This document shows positions 10,682 through 19,159 of a DNA stretch of 39,384 nt, piece after piece. The notes beneath the pieces were generated by a model, which saw only the letters and a program-made list of their open reading frames with translations, was not told where the DNA came from and did not search any database. Source of the DNA: Streptomyces benahoarensis (lineage in GTDB: Bacteria; Actinomycetota; Actinomycetes; Streptomycetales; Streptomycetaceae); NCBI RefSeq assembly GCF_007280575.1, contig NZ_VKJP01000017.1:1-39384 (forward strand). The letters run 5' to 3'. Positions within the stretch are counted from its first letter, which is position 1; the number at the start of each line of letters is the position of its first letter. The position numbers and the translations under genes are program-made.

Positions 10682-10726
10682 GCGCCGGTTGCCGGTCGCC
10701 CCTCCGAGGGGCGACCGGACCGGCGC
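10682..10726 (+). terminator. Two-tier hairpin terminator after rpmE
   Basis: The inner stem CCGGTCGCCCCT (10692-10703) pairs perfectly with AGGGGCGACCGG (10707-10718) around a 3-base loop. An outer stem GCGCCGG (10682-10688) pairs with CCGGCGC (10720-10726). TTTGT follows, a rare hint of a T-run. Confidence 0.85.
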
Positions 10727-10833
10727 TTTGTCGTCCAGGCCACGGACCCGGCCGGGGGTCCGGCACGCCGCGGCTGTTGTGCCGCACCAGGTGACCGGCA
10801 CCCGGAAACACCAGTCAGCTAAGGAACCCCACG

Positions 10834-11913
10834 ATGTTCGAGGCGGTCGAGGAACTGATCGGCGAGCACGCCGGTCTGGAGAAGAAGCTGGCCGACCCCG
10901 CGGTCCACGCCGACCAGCGCGAGGCCATGCGGCTCAACAAGCGCTACGCCGAACTCACCCCGATCGTCACCACCTACCGTTCCTGGAAGCAGACCGGCGA
11001 GGACAGGGAGACCGCGCGCGAATTCGCCGCGGACGACCCGGACTTCGCCGACGAGGTCAAGGAGCTCGACGCCAAGCGCGACGAGCTGACCGAGAAGCTG
11101 CGGCTGCTGCTCGTCCCCCGCGACCCGAGCGACGACAAGGACGTCATCCTGGAGGTCAAGGCCGGTGAGGGCGGCGAGGAGTCCGCGCTGTTCGCCGGTG
11201 ACCTGCTGCGGATGTACCTGCGCTACGCGGAGCGGGCCGGCTGGAAGACCGAGATCCTGGAGGCCAACGAGTCCGACCTCGGCGGCTACAAGGACGTCCA
11301 GGTGGCCGTGAAGACCAAGGGCGGCGGCGGGGCCACCGAGCCGGGCCAGGGCGTCTGGGCCCGCCTGAAGTACGAGGGCGGCGTGCACCGCGTCCAGCGC
11401 GTCCCCGCCACCGAGTCGCAGGGCCGCATCCACACCTCCGCCGCCGGTGTGCTCGTCACGCCCGAGGCCGAGGAGGTCGAGGTCGAGATCGGCCCCAACG
11501 ACCTGCGGATCGATGTCTACCGCTCCTCCGGTCCCGGTGGCCAGTCCGTCAACACCACCGACTCCGCGGTGCGCATCACCCACCTGCCGACCGGCATCGT
11601 CGTCTCCTGCCAGAACGAGAAGAGCCAGCTCCAGAACAAGGAGCAGGCGATGCGCATCCTGCGCTCGCGGCTGCTGGCCGCCGCCCAGGAGGAGGCCGAG
11701 CGCGAGGCGTCCGACGCCCGCCGCAGCCAGGTCCGCACCGTCGACCGCTCCGAGCGCATCCGGACGTACAACTTCCCGGAGAACCGCATCTCCGACCACC
11801 GCGTCGGCTTCAAGGCGTACAACCTGGACCAGGTGCTCGACGGCGAGCTGGACCCGGTCATCCAGGCGTGCGTGGACGCCGACTCGGCGGCCAAGCTCGC
11901 CGCCGCCCAGTAA
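10834..11913 (+). CDS. prfA: Peptide chain release factor 1
   Basis: RF1 recognises UAA and UAG stop codons and triggers peptide release. The 359 residues include the PAT codon-recognition tripeptide in [10 protein letters not shown] (near residue 189), which separates RF1 from RF2 (SPF), and the universal GGQ motif in [15 protein letters not shown] (near 232). The ribosome-binding site AAGGAA is at 10821-10826. The next gene, prmC, encodes the methyltransferase that modifies the GGQ glutamine, a classic prfA-prmC pairing 44 bases apart. Confidence 0.97.
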   Translation: MFEAVEELIGEHAGLEKKLADPAVHADQREAMRLNKRYAELTPIVTTYRSWKQTGEDRETAREFAADDPDFADEVKELDAKRDELTEKLRLLLVPRDPSDDKDVILEVKAGEGGEESALFAGDLLRMYLRYAERAGWKTEILEANESDLGGYKDVQVAVKTKGGGGATEPGQGVWARLKYEGGVHRVQRVPATESQGRIHTSAAGVLVTPEAEEVEVEIGPNDLRIDVYRSSGPGGQSVNTTDSAVRITHLPTGIVVSCQNEKSQLQNKEQAMRILRSRLLAAAQEEAEREASDARRSQVRTVDRSERIRTYNFPENRISDHRVGFKAYNLDQVLDGELDPVIQACVDADSAAKLAAAQ

Positions 11914-11957
11914 GACCCGCACCACCCGCACGCCCGCACGACCGGCTGGAGGAACCC

Positions 11958-12803
11958 GTGAACCTGCTGCTCGCCGAGGTGGCCCAGGCCGCCCAGCGGC
12001 TGGCCGACGCCGGGGTGCCCTCACCGCGCTTCGACGCCGAGGAGCTGGCCGCGCATGTGCACGGCGTCAAGCGCAGCCAGCTGCACACGGTGGCCGACGC
12101 CGACTTCGACGCCCGGTACTGGGAGGCGATCGCCCGCCGCGAGGCCCGCGAACCGCTCCAGCACATCACCGGCCGCGCGTTCTTCCGCTACCTCGAACTC
12201 CACGTCGGTCCCGGCGTGTTCGTGCCCCGCCCGGAGACCGAGTCGGTCGTCGGCTGGGCCATAGACGCGGTACGCGCCATGGACGTCGTCGAACCGCTCA
12301 TCGTCGACCTGTGCACCGGCTCCGGCGCCATCGCCCTCGCCCTCGCGCAGGAGGTGCCGCGCTCCACGGTGCACGCCGTGGAGCTGTCCGAGCAGGCCCT
12401 GACGTACGCCCGGCGCAACGTCGAGGGCTCGCGGGTCAACCTCCACCACGGCGACGCGCTGACCGCGCTGCCCGAGCTGGACGGCCAGGTCGACCTGGTC
12501 GTCTCCAATCCGCCGTACATCCCGCTCACCGAGTGGGAGTACGTCGCCCCCGAGGCCCGCGACCACGACCCCGAGCTGGCGTTGTTCTCCGGTGAGGACG
12601 GCCTGGACACCATCCGGGGCATCGAGCGGACCGCGCACCGGCTGCTGCGGCCCGGCGGGCTCGTCGTCATCGAGCACGCCGACACCCAGGGCGGCCAGGT
12701 GCCGTGGATCTTCGCCGAGGAACGGGGCTGGGCCGACGCGGCCGATCACCCGGACCTGAACAACCGGCCCCGTTTCGCCACCGCGCGCCGGGTGACGCCA
12801 TGA
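11958..12803 (+). CDS. prmC: Peptide chain release factor N5-glutamine methyltransferase
   Basis: PrmC uses S-adenosylmethionine to methylate the GGQ glutamine of release factors. The 281-residue protein has an N-terminal helical release-factor-binding domain, a SAM-binding segment (IVDLCTGSGAIALALA) and the catalytic NPPY motif (VSNPPYIPL, near residue 183). GTG at 11958 is preferred: GGAGGAA lies at 11948-11954 and the family homology starts at NLLLAEVAQAAQRLADAGV. The frame is open upstream to 11868 inside prfA, which is spurious. Confidence 0.95.
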   Translation: MNLLLAEVAQAAQRLADAGVPSPRFDAEELAAHVHGVKRSQLHTVADADFDARYWEAIARREAREPLQHITGRAFFRYLELHVGPGVFVPRPETESVVGWAIDAVRAMDVVEPLIVDLCTGSGAIALALAQEVPRSTVHAVELSEQALTYARRNVEGSRVNLHHGDALTALPELDGQVDLVVSNPPYIPLTEWEYVAPEARDHDPELALFSGEDGLDTIRGIERTAHRLLRPGGLVVIEHADTQGGQVPWIFAEERGWADAADHPDLNNRPRFATARRVTP

Positions 12804-12853
12804 CGGCCGCCCCGACGCCCGATGTATCCGTTCCGCACGAGGAGGACCGTTAA

Positions 12854-13501
12854 ATGGCACGGCGATACGACTGCAGCGACGCGACCGACCGCGCGACCGG
12901 TCTGCGTGAGGCCGCGTCGGCCGTCCGCCGCGGCGAGCTGGTCGTTCTGCCGACCGATACCGTCTACGGCATCGGGGCCGACGCGTTCAGCGCCGACGCC
13001 GTCGGCGATCTGCTGGCGGCCAAGGGCCGCGGCCGCGGTATGCCCTCGCCGGTCCTCATCGGCTCGCCCAACACCCTGCACGGCCTGGTCACCGACTTCT
13101 CCGAGCAGGCGTGGGAGCTGGTCGACGCGTTCTGGCCCGGCGGTCTGACGCTCGTCGCCACCCACCAGCCGTCGCTGACCTGGGACCTCGGCGAGACCCG
13201 CGGCACCGTCGCGGTACGCATGCCGCTGCACCCCGTCGCCATCGAACTCCTCACCGAGTTCGGCCCGATGGCGGTCTCCAGCGCCAACCTCACGGGACAC
13301 CCCTCCCCGCAGGACTGCGACGCCGCCCAGGAGATGCTGGGCGACTCCGTCTCCGTCTACCTCGACGGCGGCCCCACGCCCGCCGCCGTGCCGTCCTCGA
13401 TCGTCGATGTCACCGGCCGCATCCCGGTGCTGCTGCGCGAGGGCGCCCTCAGCGCCGAGGAGCTGCGGAAGGTCGTGCCCGAGCTCGAGGTGGCCAATTG
13501 A
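12854..13501 (+). CDS. L-threonylcarbamoyladenylate synthase (Sua5/YciO/YrdC family)
   Basis: This enzyme makes threonylcarbamoyl-AMP from threonine, bicarbonate and ATP, the first step of t6A37 modification of ANN-decoding tRNAs. The 215 residues cover one YrdC domain: AVRRGELVVLPTDTVYGIGADAF near the start, the KGRGRGMPSPVLIG loop (the usual KxR and PxPL region), and PMAVSSANLTGHPSP. No C-terminal Sua5 domain is present, so it is TsaC-like in length. GGAGGA at 12841-12846 supports the ATG. The stop codon overlaps the next start by one base (TGATG), implying translational coupling. Confidence 0.93.
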   Translation: MARRYDCSDATDRATGLREAASAVRRGELVVLPTDTVYGIGADAFSADAVGDLLAAKGRGRGMPSPVLIGSPNTLHGLVTDFSEQAWELVDAFWPGGLTLVATHQPSLTWDLGETRGTVAVRMPLHPVAIELLTEFGPMAVSSANLTGHPSPQDCDAAQEMLGDSVSVYLDGGPTPAAVPSSIVDVTGRIPVLLREGALSAEELRKVVPELEVAN

Positions 13502-14229
13502 TGGCGCCCCTGGGGCGCGGCATAACGGGGCCCGGCGAGACCGCCTTCCCGTCGGTGCCGCCGTCCGGCTACGCCGCCGCCGTCCAGGCCCGCACCGCGG
13601 CGCCGGTCGCGCCCGCCCGCTTCCGGATCCTGCACGTCAGCACCGGCAACGTCTGCCGCTCGCCGATCACCGAGCGGCTGCACCGCCACGCGCTCGACCT
13701 GCGGCTGGGCGGTGCGGGCAGCGGCGGCCTGGTGGTGGAGAGCGCCGGTACCTGGGGCCATGAGGGCGCGCCCATGGAGACGCACGCCGCGACGGTCCTC
13801 GCCGACTACGGCGCCGACCCGGCCGGGTTCCTGGGCCGCGAACTGCTCGATGAGCACGTCATCCGCGCCGACCTGGTCCTGACCGCCACCCGCGACCACC
13901 GCGCCCAGGTCATCTCGATGGGCCACTCCGCGGGCCTGCGCACCTTCACGCTGAAGGAGTTCAACCGGCTGGTGCGGGCGATAGACCCGGCCACTCTGCC
14001 GGAGCCCGACCCGGAGCTGCCCGACTGCGGCCTGGTCGAGCGGGCCCGCACCCTGGTCGGCGCCGCCGCCGCGCTGCGCGGCTGGCTGCTGGCGCCCGAC
14101 CCGGAGTCCGACGAGGTCCACGACCCGTACGGCGCCCCCATCACCTTCTTCCGCTCCATCGGCGACGAGATCAACCAGGCCCTGGATCCGGTGGTCACCG
14201 CCCTCACGGGGGTTCCGGCGCGGGCGTAG
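13501..14229 (+). CDS. Low-molecular-weight protein tyrosine phosphatase homologue with Cys-to-Ser nucleophile
   Basis: The 242 residues contain an LMW-PTP/Wzb-like domain after a 40-residue Ala/Pro-rich N-terminal extension. The P-loop reads VSTGNVCRSP, whereas active enzymes read V-C-x-G-N-x-C-R-S. The nucleophile position is Ser47 (AGC, 13639-13641); Cys52, Arg53 and Ser54 are kept. The general-acid motif DPY (Asp208-Tyr210) and the segments SAGTWGHEGAPMETHA and DLVLTATRDHRAQVI are also present. A Cys-to-Ser change in this position classically yields a substrate-trapping, inactive phosphatase. So it may bind phosphotyrosine or a phospho-ligand without hydrolysis, or act by other chemistry; both are inference. 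The start overlaps the upstream stop codon (TGATG). My impression is that Streptomyces homologues share this loop, which would argue against a sequencing error. Confidence 0.85.
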   Translation: MAPLGRGITGPGETAFPSVPPSGYAAAVQARTAAPVAPARFRILHVSTGNVCRSPITERLHRHALDLRLGGAGSGGLVVESAGTWGHEGAPMETHAATVLADYGADPAGFLGRELLDEHVIRADLVLTATRDHRAQVISMGHSAGLRTFTLKEFNRLVRAIDPATLPEPDPELPDCGLVERARTLVGAAAALRGWLLAPDPESDEVHDPYGAPITFFRSIGDEINQALDPVVTALTGVPARA

Positions 14230-14408
14230 GGGGTGCGTGCGGGCGGGCACCTGGTGGGTGCCGGCGCTCGCGCTCCTGGCTCGCCGTACGCCGGCCCATC
14301 CGTGGCCCTGGCCCGCCCTCGTAGCCGCCTCTCCCGGCCGTCTCCCGCCCCCGCGGCGCGGCCCGTACGCCCGGGCCCCGCCGCCGCGCCCGATCGCTGC
14401 ACCGCGCC

Positions 14409-14414
14409 TACATT
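14409..14414 (+). promoter_or_regulatory. -10 box of a probable glyA promoter
   Basis: TACATT fits TANNNT and lies in a 220-base gap, 36 bases before the ATG at 14450. A convincing -35 box was not found. GGAG at 14440-14443 is the ribosome-binding site. Confidence 0.35.
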
Positions 14415-14449
14415 GGACGTGAGTCCCCGCACGAGGCCCGGAGCGCGCC

Positions 14450-15781
14450 ATGTCCGCCACCACCGCGTCACCCCGCAGCACGTCACCGGCCGACACGCGC
14501 CCGGGCACCTCGCCGGGCCCCGGAACGGCTGCCGACGCCGGGGCGTTCCCGGCGGATTTCGCGGCGCTGGCCGCCGCCGACCCGGAGATCGCCGGGGTGC
14601 TGGTCGGCGAGAGCGCCCGGCAGAGCGAGACGCTTCAGCTGATCGCCGCGGAGAACTTCACCTCGCCCGCGGTCCTCGCCGCCCTCGGCTCCCCGCTCAC
14701 CAACAAGTACGCGGAGGGCTATCCGGGCGCCCGCCACCACGGTGGCTGCGAGATCGTCGACCTCGCCGAGCGGATCGCCGTGGAACGCGCCAGGGCCCTT
14801 TTCGGCGCCGAACACGCCAACGTCCAGCCCCACTCCGGGTCCTCCGCCGTCCTGGCCGCCTACGCCGCCCTGCTGCGCCCCGGAGACACCGTTCTGGCCC
14901 TGTCCCTGCCGCACGGCGGACACCTCACCCACGGCTCGCCCGCCAACTTCTCCGGCCGCTGGTTCGACTTCGCCGGATACGGCGTCGACGCGGCCACCGG
15001 CCTCCTCGACCTCGATGAGGTCCGCGCCCTGGCCCGCGAGCGCCACCCCAAGGCCCTGGTCTGCGGCTCGATCGCCTACCCGCGCCATATCGACTACGCC
15101 GCCTTCCGCGACATCGCCGACGAGACCGGCGCCTACCTCATCGCCGACGTCGCCCATCCCGCCGGGCTGATCGCCGGGGGAGCGGCGCCCAGCCCGGTGC
15201 CGTACGCGGATGTCGTCTGTGCCACCACGCACAAGGTGCTGCGCGGGCCGCGTGGCGGGATGATCCTGTGCGGTGCGCGGCTCGCCGAGCGCATCGACCG
15301 GGCGGTGTTCCCGTTCAGTCAGGGCGGCGCGCAGATGAACTCCGTCGCCGCCAAGGCCGTCGCGTTCCGCGAGGCGGCCACCGACGCGTTCCGCGGCTAC
15401 GCCCGGCGGACCGTCGCCAACGCCCGCGCGCTCGCCGCCGCCCTCGCCGACCAGGGCCTGACGCTCGCGACCGGCGGCACCGACACCCATCTGATCGTCG
15501 CCGACACCGCGCCGCTGGGCCTCGACGCCGGGACGGCCCGGGGGCGGCTGGCCGCCGCCGGGATCGTCCTCGACACCTGCGCGCTGGCCTGCCCGGACGG
15601 CACGGCCCGGCGTACCGGCATCCGCCTGGGCAGCGCGGCGGTGACGACGCAGGGGATGGGCGGGGCGGAGATGGCGCGGATCGCGGAGCTGATCGGGGCG
15701 GCGCTGCGCGGGGACGCCGCGGTCCGCCCGCGCACCGCGGCGCTCGTCGGCGGTTTTCCGCCGTATCCCGGCCGGAACTGA
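14450..15781 (+). CDS. glyA: Divergent serine hydroxymethyltransferase (GlyA-like)
   Basis: SHMT interconverts serine and glycine with tetrahydrofolate and PLP. The 443-residue protein keeps LIAAENFTSPAV, NKYAEGYPG (Tyr87, Glu89), the PLP aspartate region IADVAHPAGL, the PLP lysine in TTHKVLRGPRGG (Lys262) and the carboxylate-binding arginine in RLGSAAVTTQG. It departs from typical SHMT at several sites. GYPGKRYYGGCE is here GYPGARHHGGCE, so the two Tyr (Tyr65 in E. coli is catalytically important) become His96-His97. EGGPLMH is SQGGAQMN. It may be a second SHMT with altered efficiency, or an aldolase or hydroxymethyltransferase for another amino acid. The gene sits alone between intergenic gaps, after the phosphatase homologue and before wecA. 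Confidence 0.85.
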   Translation: MSATTASPRSTSPADTRPGTSPGPGTAADAGAFPADFAALAAADPEIAGVLVGESARQSETLQLIAAENFTSPAVLAALGSPLTNKYAEGYPGARHHGGCEIVDLAERIAVERARALFGAEHANVQPHSGSSAVLAAYAALLRPGDTVLALSLPHGGHLTHGSPANFSGRWFDFAGYGVDAATGLLDLDEVRALARERHPKALVCGSIAYPRHIDYAAFRDIADETGAYLIADVAHPAGLIAGGAAPSPVPYADVVCATTHKVLRGPRGGMILCGARLAERIDRAVFPFSQGGAQMNSVAAKAVAFREAATDAFRGYARRTVANARALAAALADQGLTLATGGTDTHLIVADTAPLGLDAGTARGRLAAAGIVLDTCALACPDGTARRTGIRLGSAAVTTQGMGGAEMARIAELIGAALRGDAAVRPRTAALVGGFPPYPGRN

Positions 15782-15825
15782 TCGGGAACCGCGTACGGCC
15801 CCCTTCCGTCACACTCCGCGGGGAC

Positions 15826-15845
15826 GGTGACGGACGTCCGTCACC
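15826..15845. promoter_or_regulatory. 20-bp perfect palindrome upstream of the WecA-like gene
   Basis: GGTGACGGAC (15826-15835) is followed directly by its reverse complement GTCCGTCACC (15836-15845), with no spacer. It lies 45 bases after the glyA stop and 44 bases before a TANNNT box. An operator for a dimeric repressor is more likely than a terminator, since a loop-less hairpin would lose its central pairs. Confidence 0.5.
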
Positions 15846-15889
15846 CGGCAGCCCGCCACCTGTGTGTACGGCGTGGTCGTGGACCCGCA

Positions 15890-15895
15890 TAGGGT
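15890..15895 (+). promoter_or_regulatory. -10 box of a probable WecA-like gene promoter
   Basis: TAGGGT fits TANNNT, 39 bases before the GTG at 15935. No clear -35 box. Confidence 0.35.
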
Positions 15896-15934
15896 GTGGG
15901 GCTGTGATGGCCAGCTATATCTGTGGGGCAGCCC

Positions 15935-17266
15935 GTGCGTGAATACCTGCTGACGCTGTGCGTCACGGCCGCGGTGACCTATCTGCTGACCGGCCCGGTG
16001 CGCAAGTTCGCCATCGCGGCCGGGGCGATGCCGGAGATCCGGGCCCGTGATGTGCACCGCGAGCCGACTCCCCGGCTCGGCGGCATCGCGATGTTCGGCG
16101 GGTTGTGCGCGGGCCTCCTGGTGGCCTCCCATCTGACCAATCTCAAGAGCGTCTTCGCGGACTCCAACGAACCGCGTGCCCTGCTCTCCGGCGCCGCGCT
16201 GATCTGGCTGCTGGGCGTGCTGGACGACAAGTGGGGCGTGGACGCGCTGGTCAAGCTCGGCGGCCAGATGGTCGCCGCGGGCGTGATGGTCCTCCAGGGT
16301 CTGACGATCCTGTACATCCCGATCCCGGGCGTCGGCACGTATCTGCCGTCGCCGACGCAGGGCACGCTGCTGACCGTCGCACTGGTCGTCATCACCATCA
16401 ACGCGGTGAACTTCGTCGACGGTCTCGACGGTCTCGCCTCCGGCATGGTGTGCATCGCCGCCGCGGCGTTCTTCATGTACGCGTACCGCATGTGGTTCGG
16501 CTACGGCATCGAGGCGGCAGCCCCCGCGACGCTGTTCTCGGTGGTGCTGATGGGCATGTGCCTGGGCTTCCTGCCGCACAACCTGCACCCGGCGCGGATC
16601 TTCATGGGCGACTCCGGGTCGATGCTGATCGGCCTGGTGATGGCGGCCGGAGCGGTGTCGGTGACCGGTCAGGTCGACCCGGACCTGCTCAGCCTGAAGA
16701 CCGGCGGTATCCGCGAGGCGACGCACTCGATGGTGCCGGTCTACATCCCGCTGCTGCTGCCGCTGACCGTCATCGCGGTGCCGGTCGCCGACCTGATCCT
16801 GGCGATCGTCCGGCGCACCTGGAACGGCCAGTCGCCGTTCGCCGCGGACCGCGGACACCTCCACCACCGGCTGCTGGAAATCGGTCATTCCCACAGCCGC
16901 GCTGTCCTGATCATGTACTTCTGGTCGGCGCTGATCGCGTTCGGCGCGGTCGCGTACTCGGTCAACAACGCGAGCATGTGGATCGTCCTGGGCATCGTGC
17001 TGCTGAGCGCGGTCGGGCTGGTGCTGCTCCTGCTGCCGCGGTTCACGCCGCGGGCGCCGATGTGGGCGCAGCGCATCGTGCCGCCGCGCTACCGCAGGGT
17101 CGTTCGCCCGGAGACCGGCGAAGCCGCCGCGGGGGAGTCGGCCGAGGGCGTGCGGGGGGAGCGGGACGAGGCGCGGGAGGCGGTCGCCGCGGGGCTGCAC
17201 GGCGCCACCGCGATCGGCGAGCGGTCACGCTTCGTGGAGCGTCGCCGGGCGGACAGTCACCGCTGA
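15935..17266 (+). CDS. WecA/Rfe-type undecaprenyl-phosphate sugar-1-phosphate transferase
   Basis: This family transfers a HexNAc-1-phosphate (usually GlcNAc) from UDP-sugar to undecaprenyl phosphate at the inner membrane face, starting wall glycopolymer synthesis. The 443-residue protein has about ten membrane segments and the polyprenyl-phosphate transferase motifs: LGVLDDKWG (acidic pair), NFVDGLDGLASG, FMGDSGSMLIG and the histidine-rich ADRGHLHHRLLEIGHSHS loop typical of WecA/TagO rather than MraY. The C-terminal 60 or so residues are a charged Glu/Arg-rich cytoplasmic tail. GTG at 15935 has GGGG 7 bases upstream and matches family starts (REYLLTLCV); a GTG at 15923 is also in frame. Its product could feed the polymer attached by the LCP enzyme at 9102. 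Confidence 0.92.
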   Translation: MREYLLTLCVTAAVTYLLTGPVRKFAIAAGAMPEIRARDVHREPTPRLGGIAMFGGLCAGLLVASHLTNLKSVFADSNEPRALLSGAALIWLLGVLDDKWGVDALVKLGGQMVAAGVMVLQGLTILYIPIPGVGTYLPSPTQGTLLTVALVVITINAVNFVDGLDGLASGMVCIAAAAFFMYAYRMWFGYGIEAAAPATLFSVVLMGMCLGFLPHNLHPARIFMGDSGSMLIGLVMAAGAVSVTGQVDPDLLSLKTGGIREATHSMVPVYIPLLLPLTVIAVPVADLILAIVRRTWNGQSPFAADRGHLHHRLLEIGHSHSRAVLIMYFWSALIAFGAVAYSVNNASMWIVLGIVLLSAVGLVLLLLPRFTPRAPMWAQRIVPPRYRRVVRPETGEAAAGESAEGVRGERDEAREAVAAGLHGATAIGERSRFVERRRADSHR

Positions 17267-17568
17267 AACTCGTGTGTGACGCCGCTGATGTCCGTCAACT
17301 GCATCGCTAAATCGGGTGACTTGGCCCTATAGCAGACAAAGTGCCGCCTGTCGCTGCACCAACGCGCGGGGTCACGCTCACGTGTGACGGGCGGCACACG
17401 ATAGAGGTAAAGACCTCATCAAATAGTTTGTGATACCGTTCACGAGACTCGGCGACAGAGCCGAAGGTCCCTACAGTGCGGGGCCTTTGGGCTCAGCGGG
17501 TTCTTCCGCCGCCCGGGTCTACGCTCGTCCCTGACGAACACACCCCCACCCCTTGCCGGAGCGCCGCC
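17267..17568 (+). promoter_or_regulatory. atp operon promoter and leader region (302 bp)
   Basis: No gene is evident, and this is the most AT-rich stretch of the window (about 17401-17440). Possible -10 boxes are TACCGT (17434-17439), TACAGT (17472-17477) and TACGCT (17520-17525), all TANNNT. Two nested pairings occur upstream: GTGCCGCC (17341-17348) with GGCGGCAC (17390-17397), and the competing CGTGTG (17381-17386) with CACACG (17395-17400). GGAG at 17558-17561 is the atpI ribosome-binding site. Several promoters would fit a strongly expressed operon, but none can be proved by eye. Confidence 0.4.
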
Positions 17569-18006
17569 ATGCAGTCGAATGACGCCCGACTTCTCGTCCA
17601 TGCCCTCGTGCCCACGCTTGCCGCCGGCGTCGTCGCCGTCGCGGTCAGCGCCGCGCTCGTCGGTGGCGCGGGGGCCGTCGGTGCCGTGATCGGCACCCTG
17701 TTGGTGGTTCTCGTCATGGGAGCGGGACTCGTCGTCCTGCAGCAGACCGCGAAGAATTACCCGCAGCTCTTCCAGATGATGGGCCTTCTGCTCTACTCCG
17801 TGCAGATCCTGCTGGTCGCGGTCTTCCTGCTGACTTTCAAGGACACAACGCTCTTTGATACGAAGGCATTTGCCTTCACGTTGCTCGGCGCCACCCTCGT
17901 GTGGATCGCTGCACAGACCCGCGGTCACATGAAGGCGAAGATTCTCTACGTGGACCCTGACTCCGCAGAGGCGAAGAAGGCGGAGACGGCGGGGTCGCCG
18001 ACGTGA
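17569..18006 (+). CDS. atpI: ATP synthase subunit I (AtpI)
   Basis: AtpI is a small membrane protein at the head of atp operons, thought to help assemble the c-ring. The 145 residues have about four hydrophobic helices (starting near LLVHALVPTLAAGVVAVAV and AVIGTLLVVLVMGAGLVVL) and a charged C-terminal tail. ATG at 17569 is chosen for the GGAG 7 bases upstream; the frame is open to 17476 but that part has no homology. A 264-base gap to atpB follows. Confidence 0.88.
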   Translation: MQSNDARLLVHALVPTLAAGVVAVAVSAALVGGAGAVGAVIGTLLVVLVMGAGLVVLQQTAKNYPQLFQMMGLLLYSVQILLVAVFLLTFKDTTLFDTKAFAFTLLGATLVWIAAQTRGHMKAKILYVDPDSAEAKKAETAGSPT

Positions 18007-18026
18007 CACGTAGGGCCGGAATAAAA

Positions 18027-18050
18027 GCCCGATCACGGGCCTGCTATCGT
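18027..18050 (+). promoter_or_regulatory. Hairpin plus -10-like box between atpI and atpB
   Basis: GCCCG (18027-18031) pairs with CGGGC (18036-18040) around ATCA just after an A-rich run, and TATCGT (18045-18050) fits TANNNT. This 264-base gap may carry an internal promoter for the structural atp genes. Nothing else is recognised in it. Weak evidence. Confidence 0.25.
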
Positions 18051-18270
18051 CCGGTGCCAACTGCGGCACAGTCGGCGCAGGCGGCTGAGCACCCGAGTTC
18101 CACGAGCTGGAGCCGGTGGGCCTCGTGGCCGATGCCTGCGATCCGACCCGGCCCAGCGCCGAGACGCCGCCCCCTATTCCGCAAGACCAGTCCAGTGCCG
18201 CTCCGTGGCTCAATGCCGCGCCGACACAACGAGGTTGCCGTACCCATGCGCCACGCTGAAGGAGCCCGCG

Positions 18271-19083
18271 GTGAGTGCTGAAACGATGCTCGCCTTCGAC
18301 ACGGAGTGCCACCTTTTCATCCCGGGGTGTGGCTTCGAGGCCCCGGGCCTTCATTCGTTCGTCTTCGAACCGCTCTTCACCATCGGCGGCTTCAATTTCA
18401 ACAAGCCGATGCTGCTGGCTCTGCTGAGCACGGTCGTCGTGGTGTGGTTCTTCTGGGCCGCCTTCGGTCGCGCCAAGGTCGTGCCGGGCAAGCTCCAGAT
18501 GGTTGCTGAGGCGGGTTACGACTTCGTGCGCCGCGGGCTCGTGTACGACGCGCTCGGCAAGAAGGAGGGCGAGAAGTACGTCCCCTTCATGGTCTCCCTG
18601 TTCTTCTTCGTGTGGATCATGAACCTCTGGTCGATCATTCCGGTCGCCCAGTTCCCGGTGACCTCGGTCATCGCCTTCCCCGCGGGTCTGGCCCTGATGG
18701 TCTGGGTCCTGTGGATGTTCCTCACCTTCAAGAAGCACGGCTTCGTCGGCGGCCTGAAGAACATCACCGGCTACGACAAGTCGCTGGGCGCGGTCCTGCC
18801 GCTCCTGATGATCATCGAGCTCTTCTCGAACGTGCTCATCCGGCCCTTCACCCACGCGGTGCGACTCTTCGCGAACATGTTCGCGGGCCACATGCTCATC
18901 GTGATGTTCACCATCGCCAGCTTCTACCTGGCGAACGGCTTCGGCTTCGTCTACGCGGGCGCCTCGTTCGTGATGACCATCGTGATGACCGCTTTCGAGC
19001 TGTTCATCCAGGCCGTCCAGGCGTACGTCTTCGTCCTCCTGGCCTGCAACTACGTGCAGGGCGCGCTCGCCGAGCACCACTGA
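18271..19083 (+). CDS. atpB: F0F1 ATP synthase subunit a
   Basis: Subunit a forms the two proton half-channels beside the c-ring. The 270-residue protein has five to six membrane helices. The essential channel arginine lies in THAVRLFANMFAGH (Arg198), equivalent to E. coli Arg210. GTG at 18271 with AAGGAG at 18259-18264 is preferred; the frame extends to 18205 without homology. It is followed by atpE after 76 bases. Confidence 0.96.
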   Translation: MSAETMLAFDTECHLFIPGCGFEAPGLHSFVFEPLFTIGGFNFNKPMLLALLSTVVVVWFFWAAFGRAKVVPGKLQMVAEAGYDFVRRGLVYDALGKKEGEKYVPFMVSLFFFVWIMNLWSIIPVAQFPVTSVIAFPAGLALMVWVLWMFLTFKKHGFVGGLKNITGYDKSLGAVLPLLMIIELFSNVLIRPFTHAVRLFANMFAGHMLIVMFTIASFYLANGFGFVYAGASFVMTIVMTAFELFIQAVQAYVFVLLACNYVQGALAEHH

Positions 19084-19159
19084 GCACCCCGCCTCCCCAT
19101 ACCAACAGACGTCCGGTGGCCAACCCCCACCGGTCCTTGAAAGAGAAGGAAGAACCGGC

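Noticed and set aside
15785..15810. GGAAC...GTC as an envelope-stress promoter for the WecA-like gene
   Set aside because: The spacing is 18 bases and it lies about 125 bases upstream; too far from consensus to claim.
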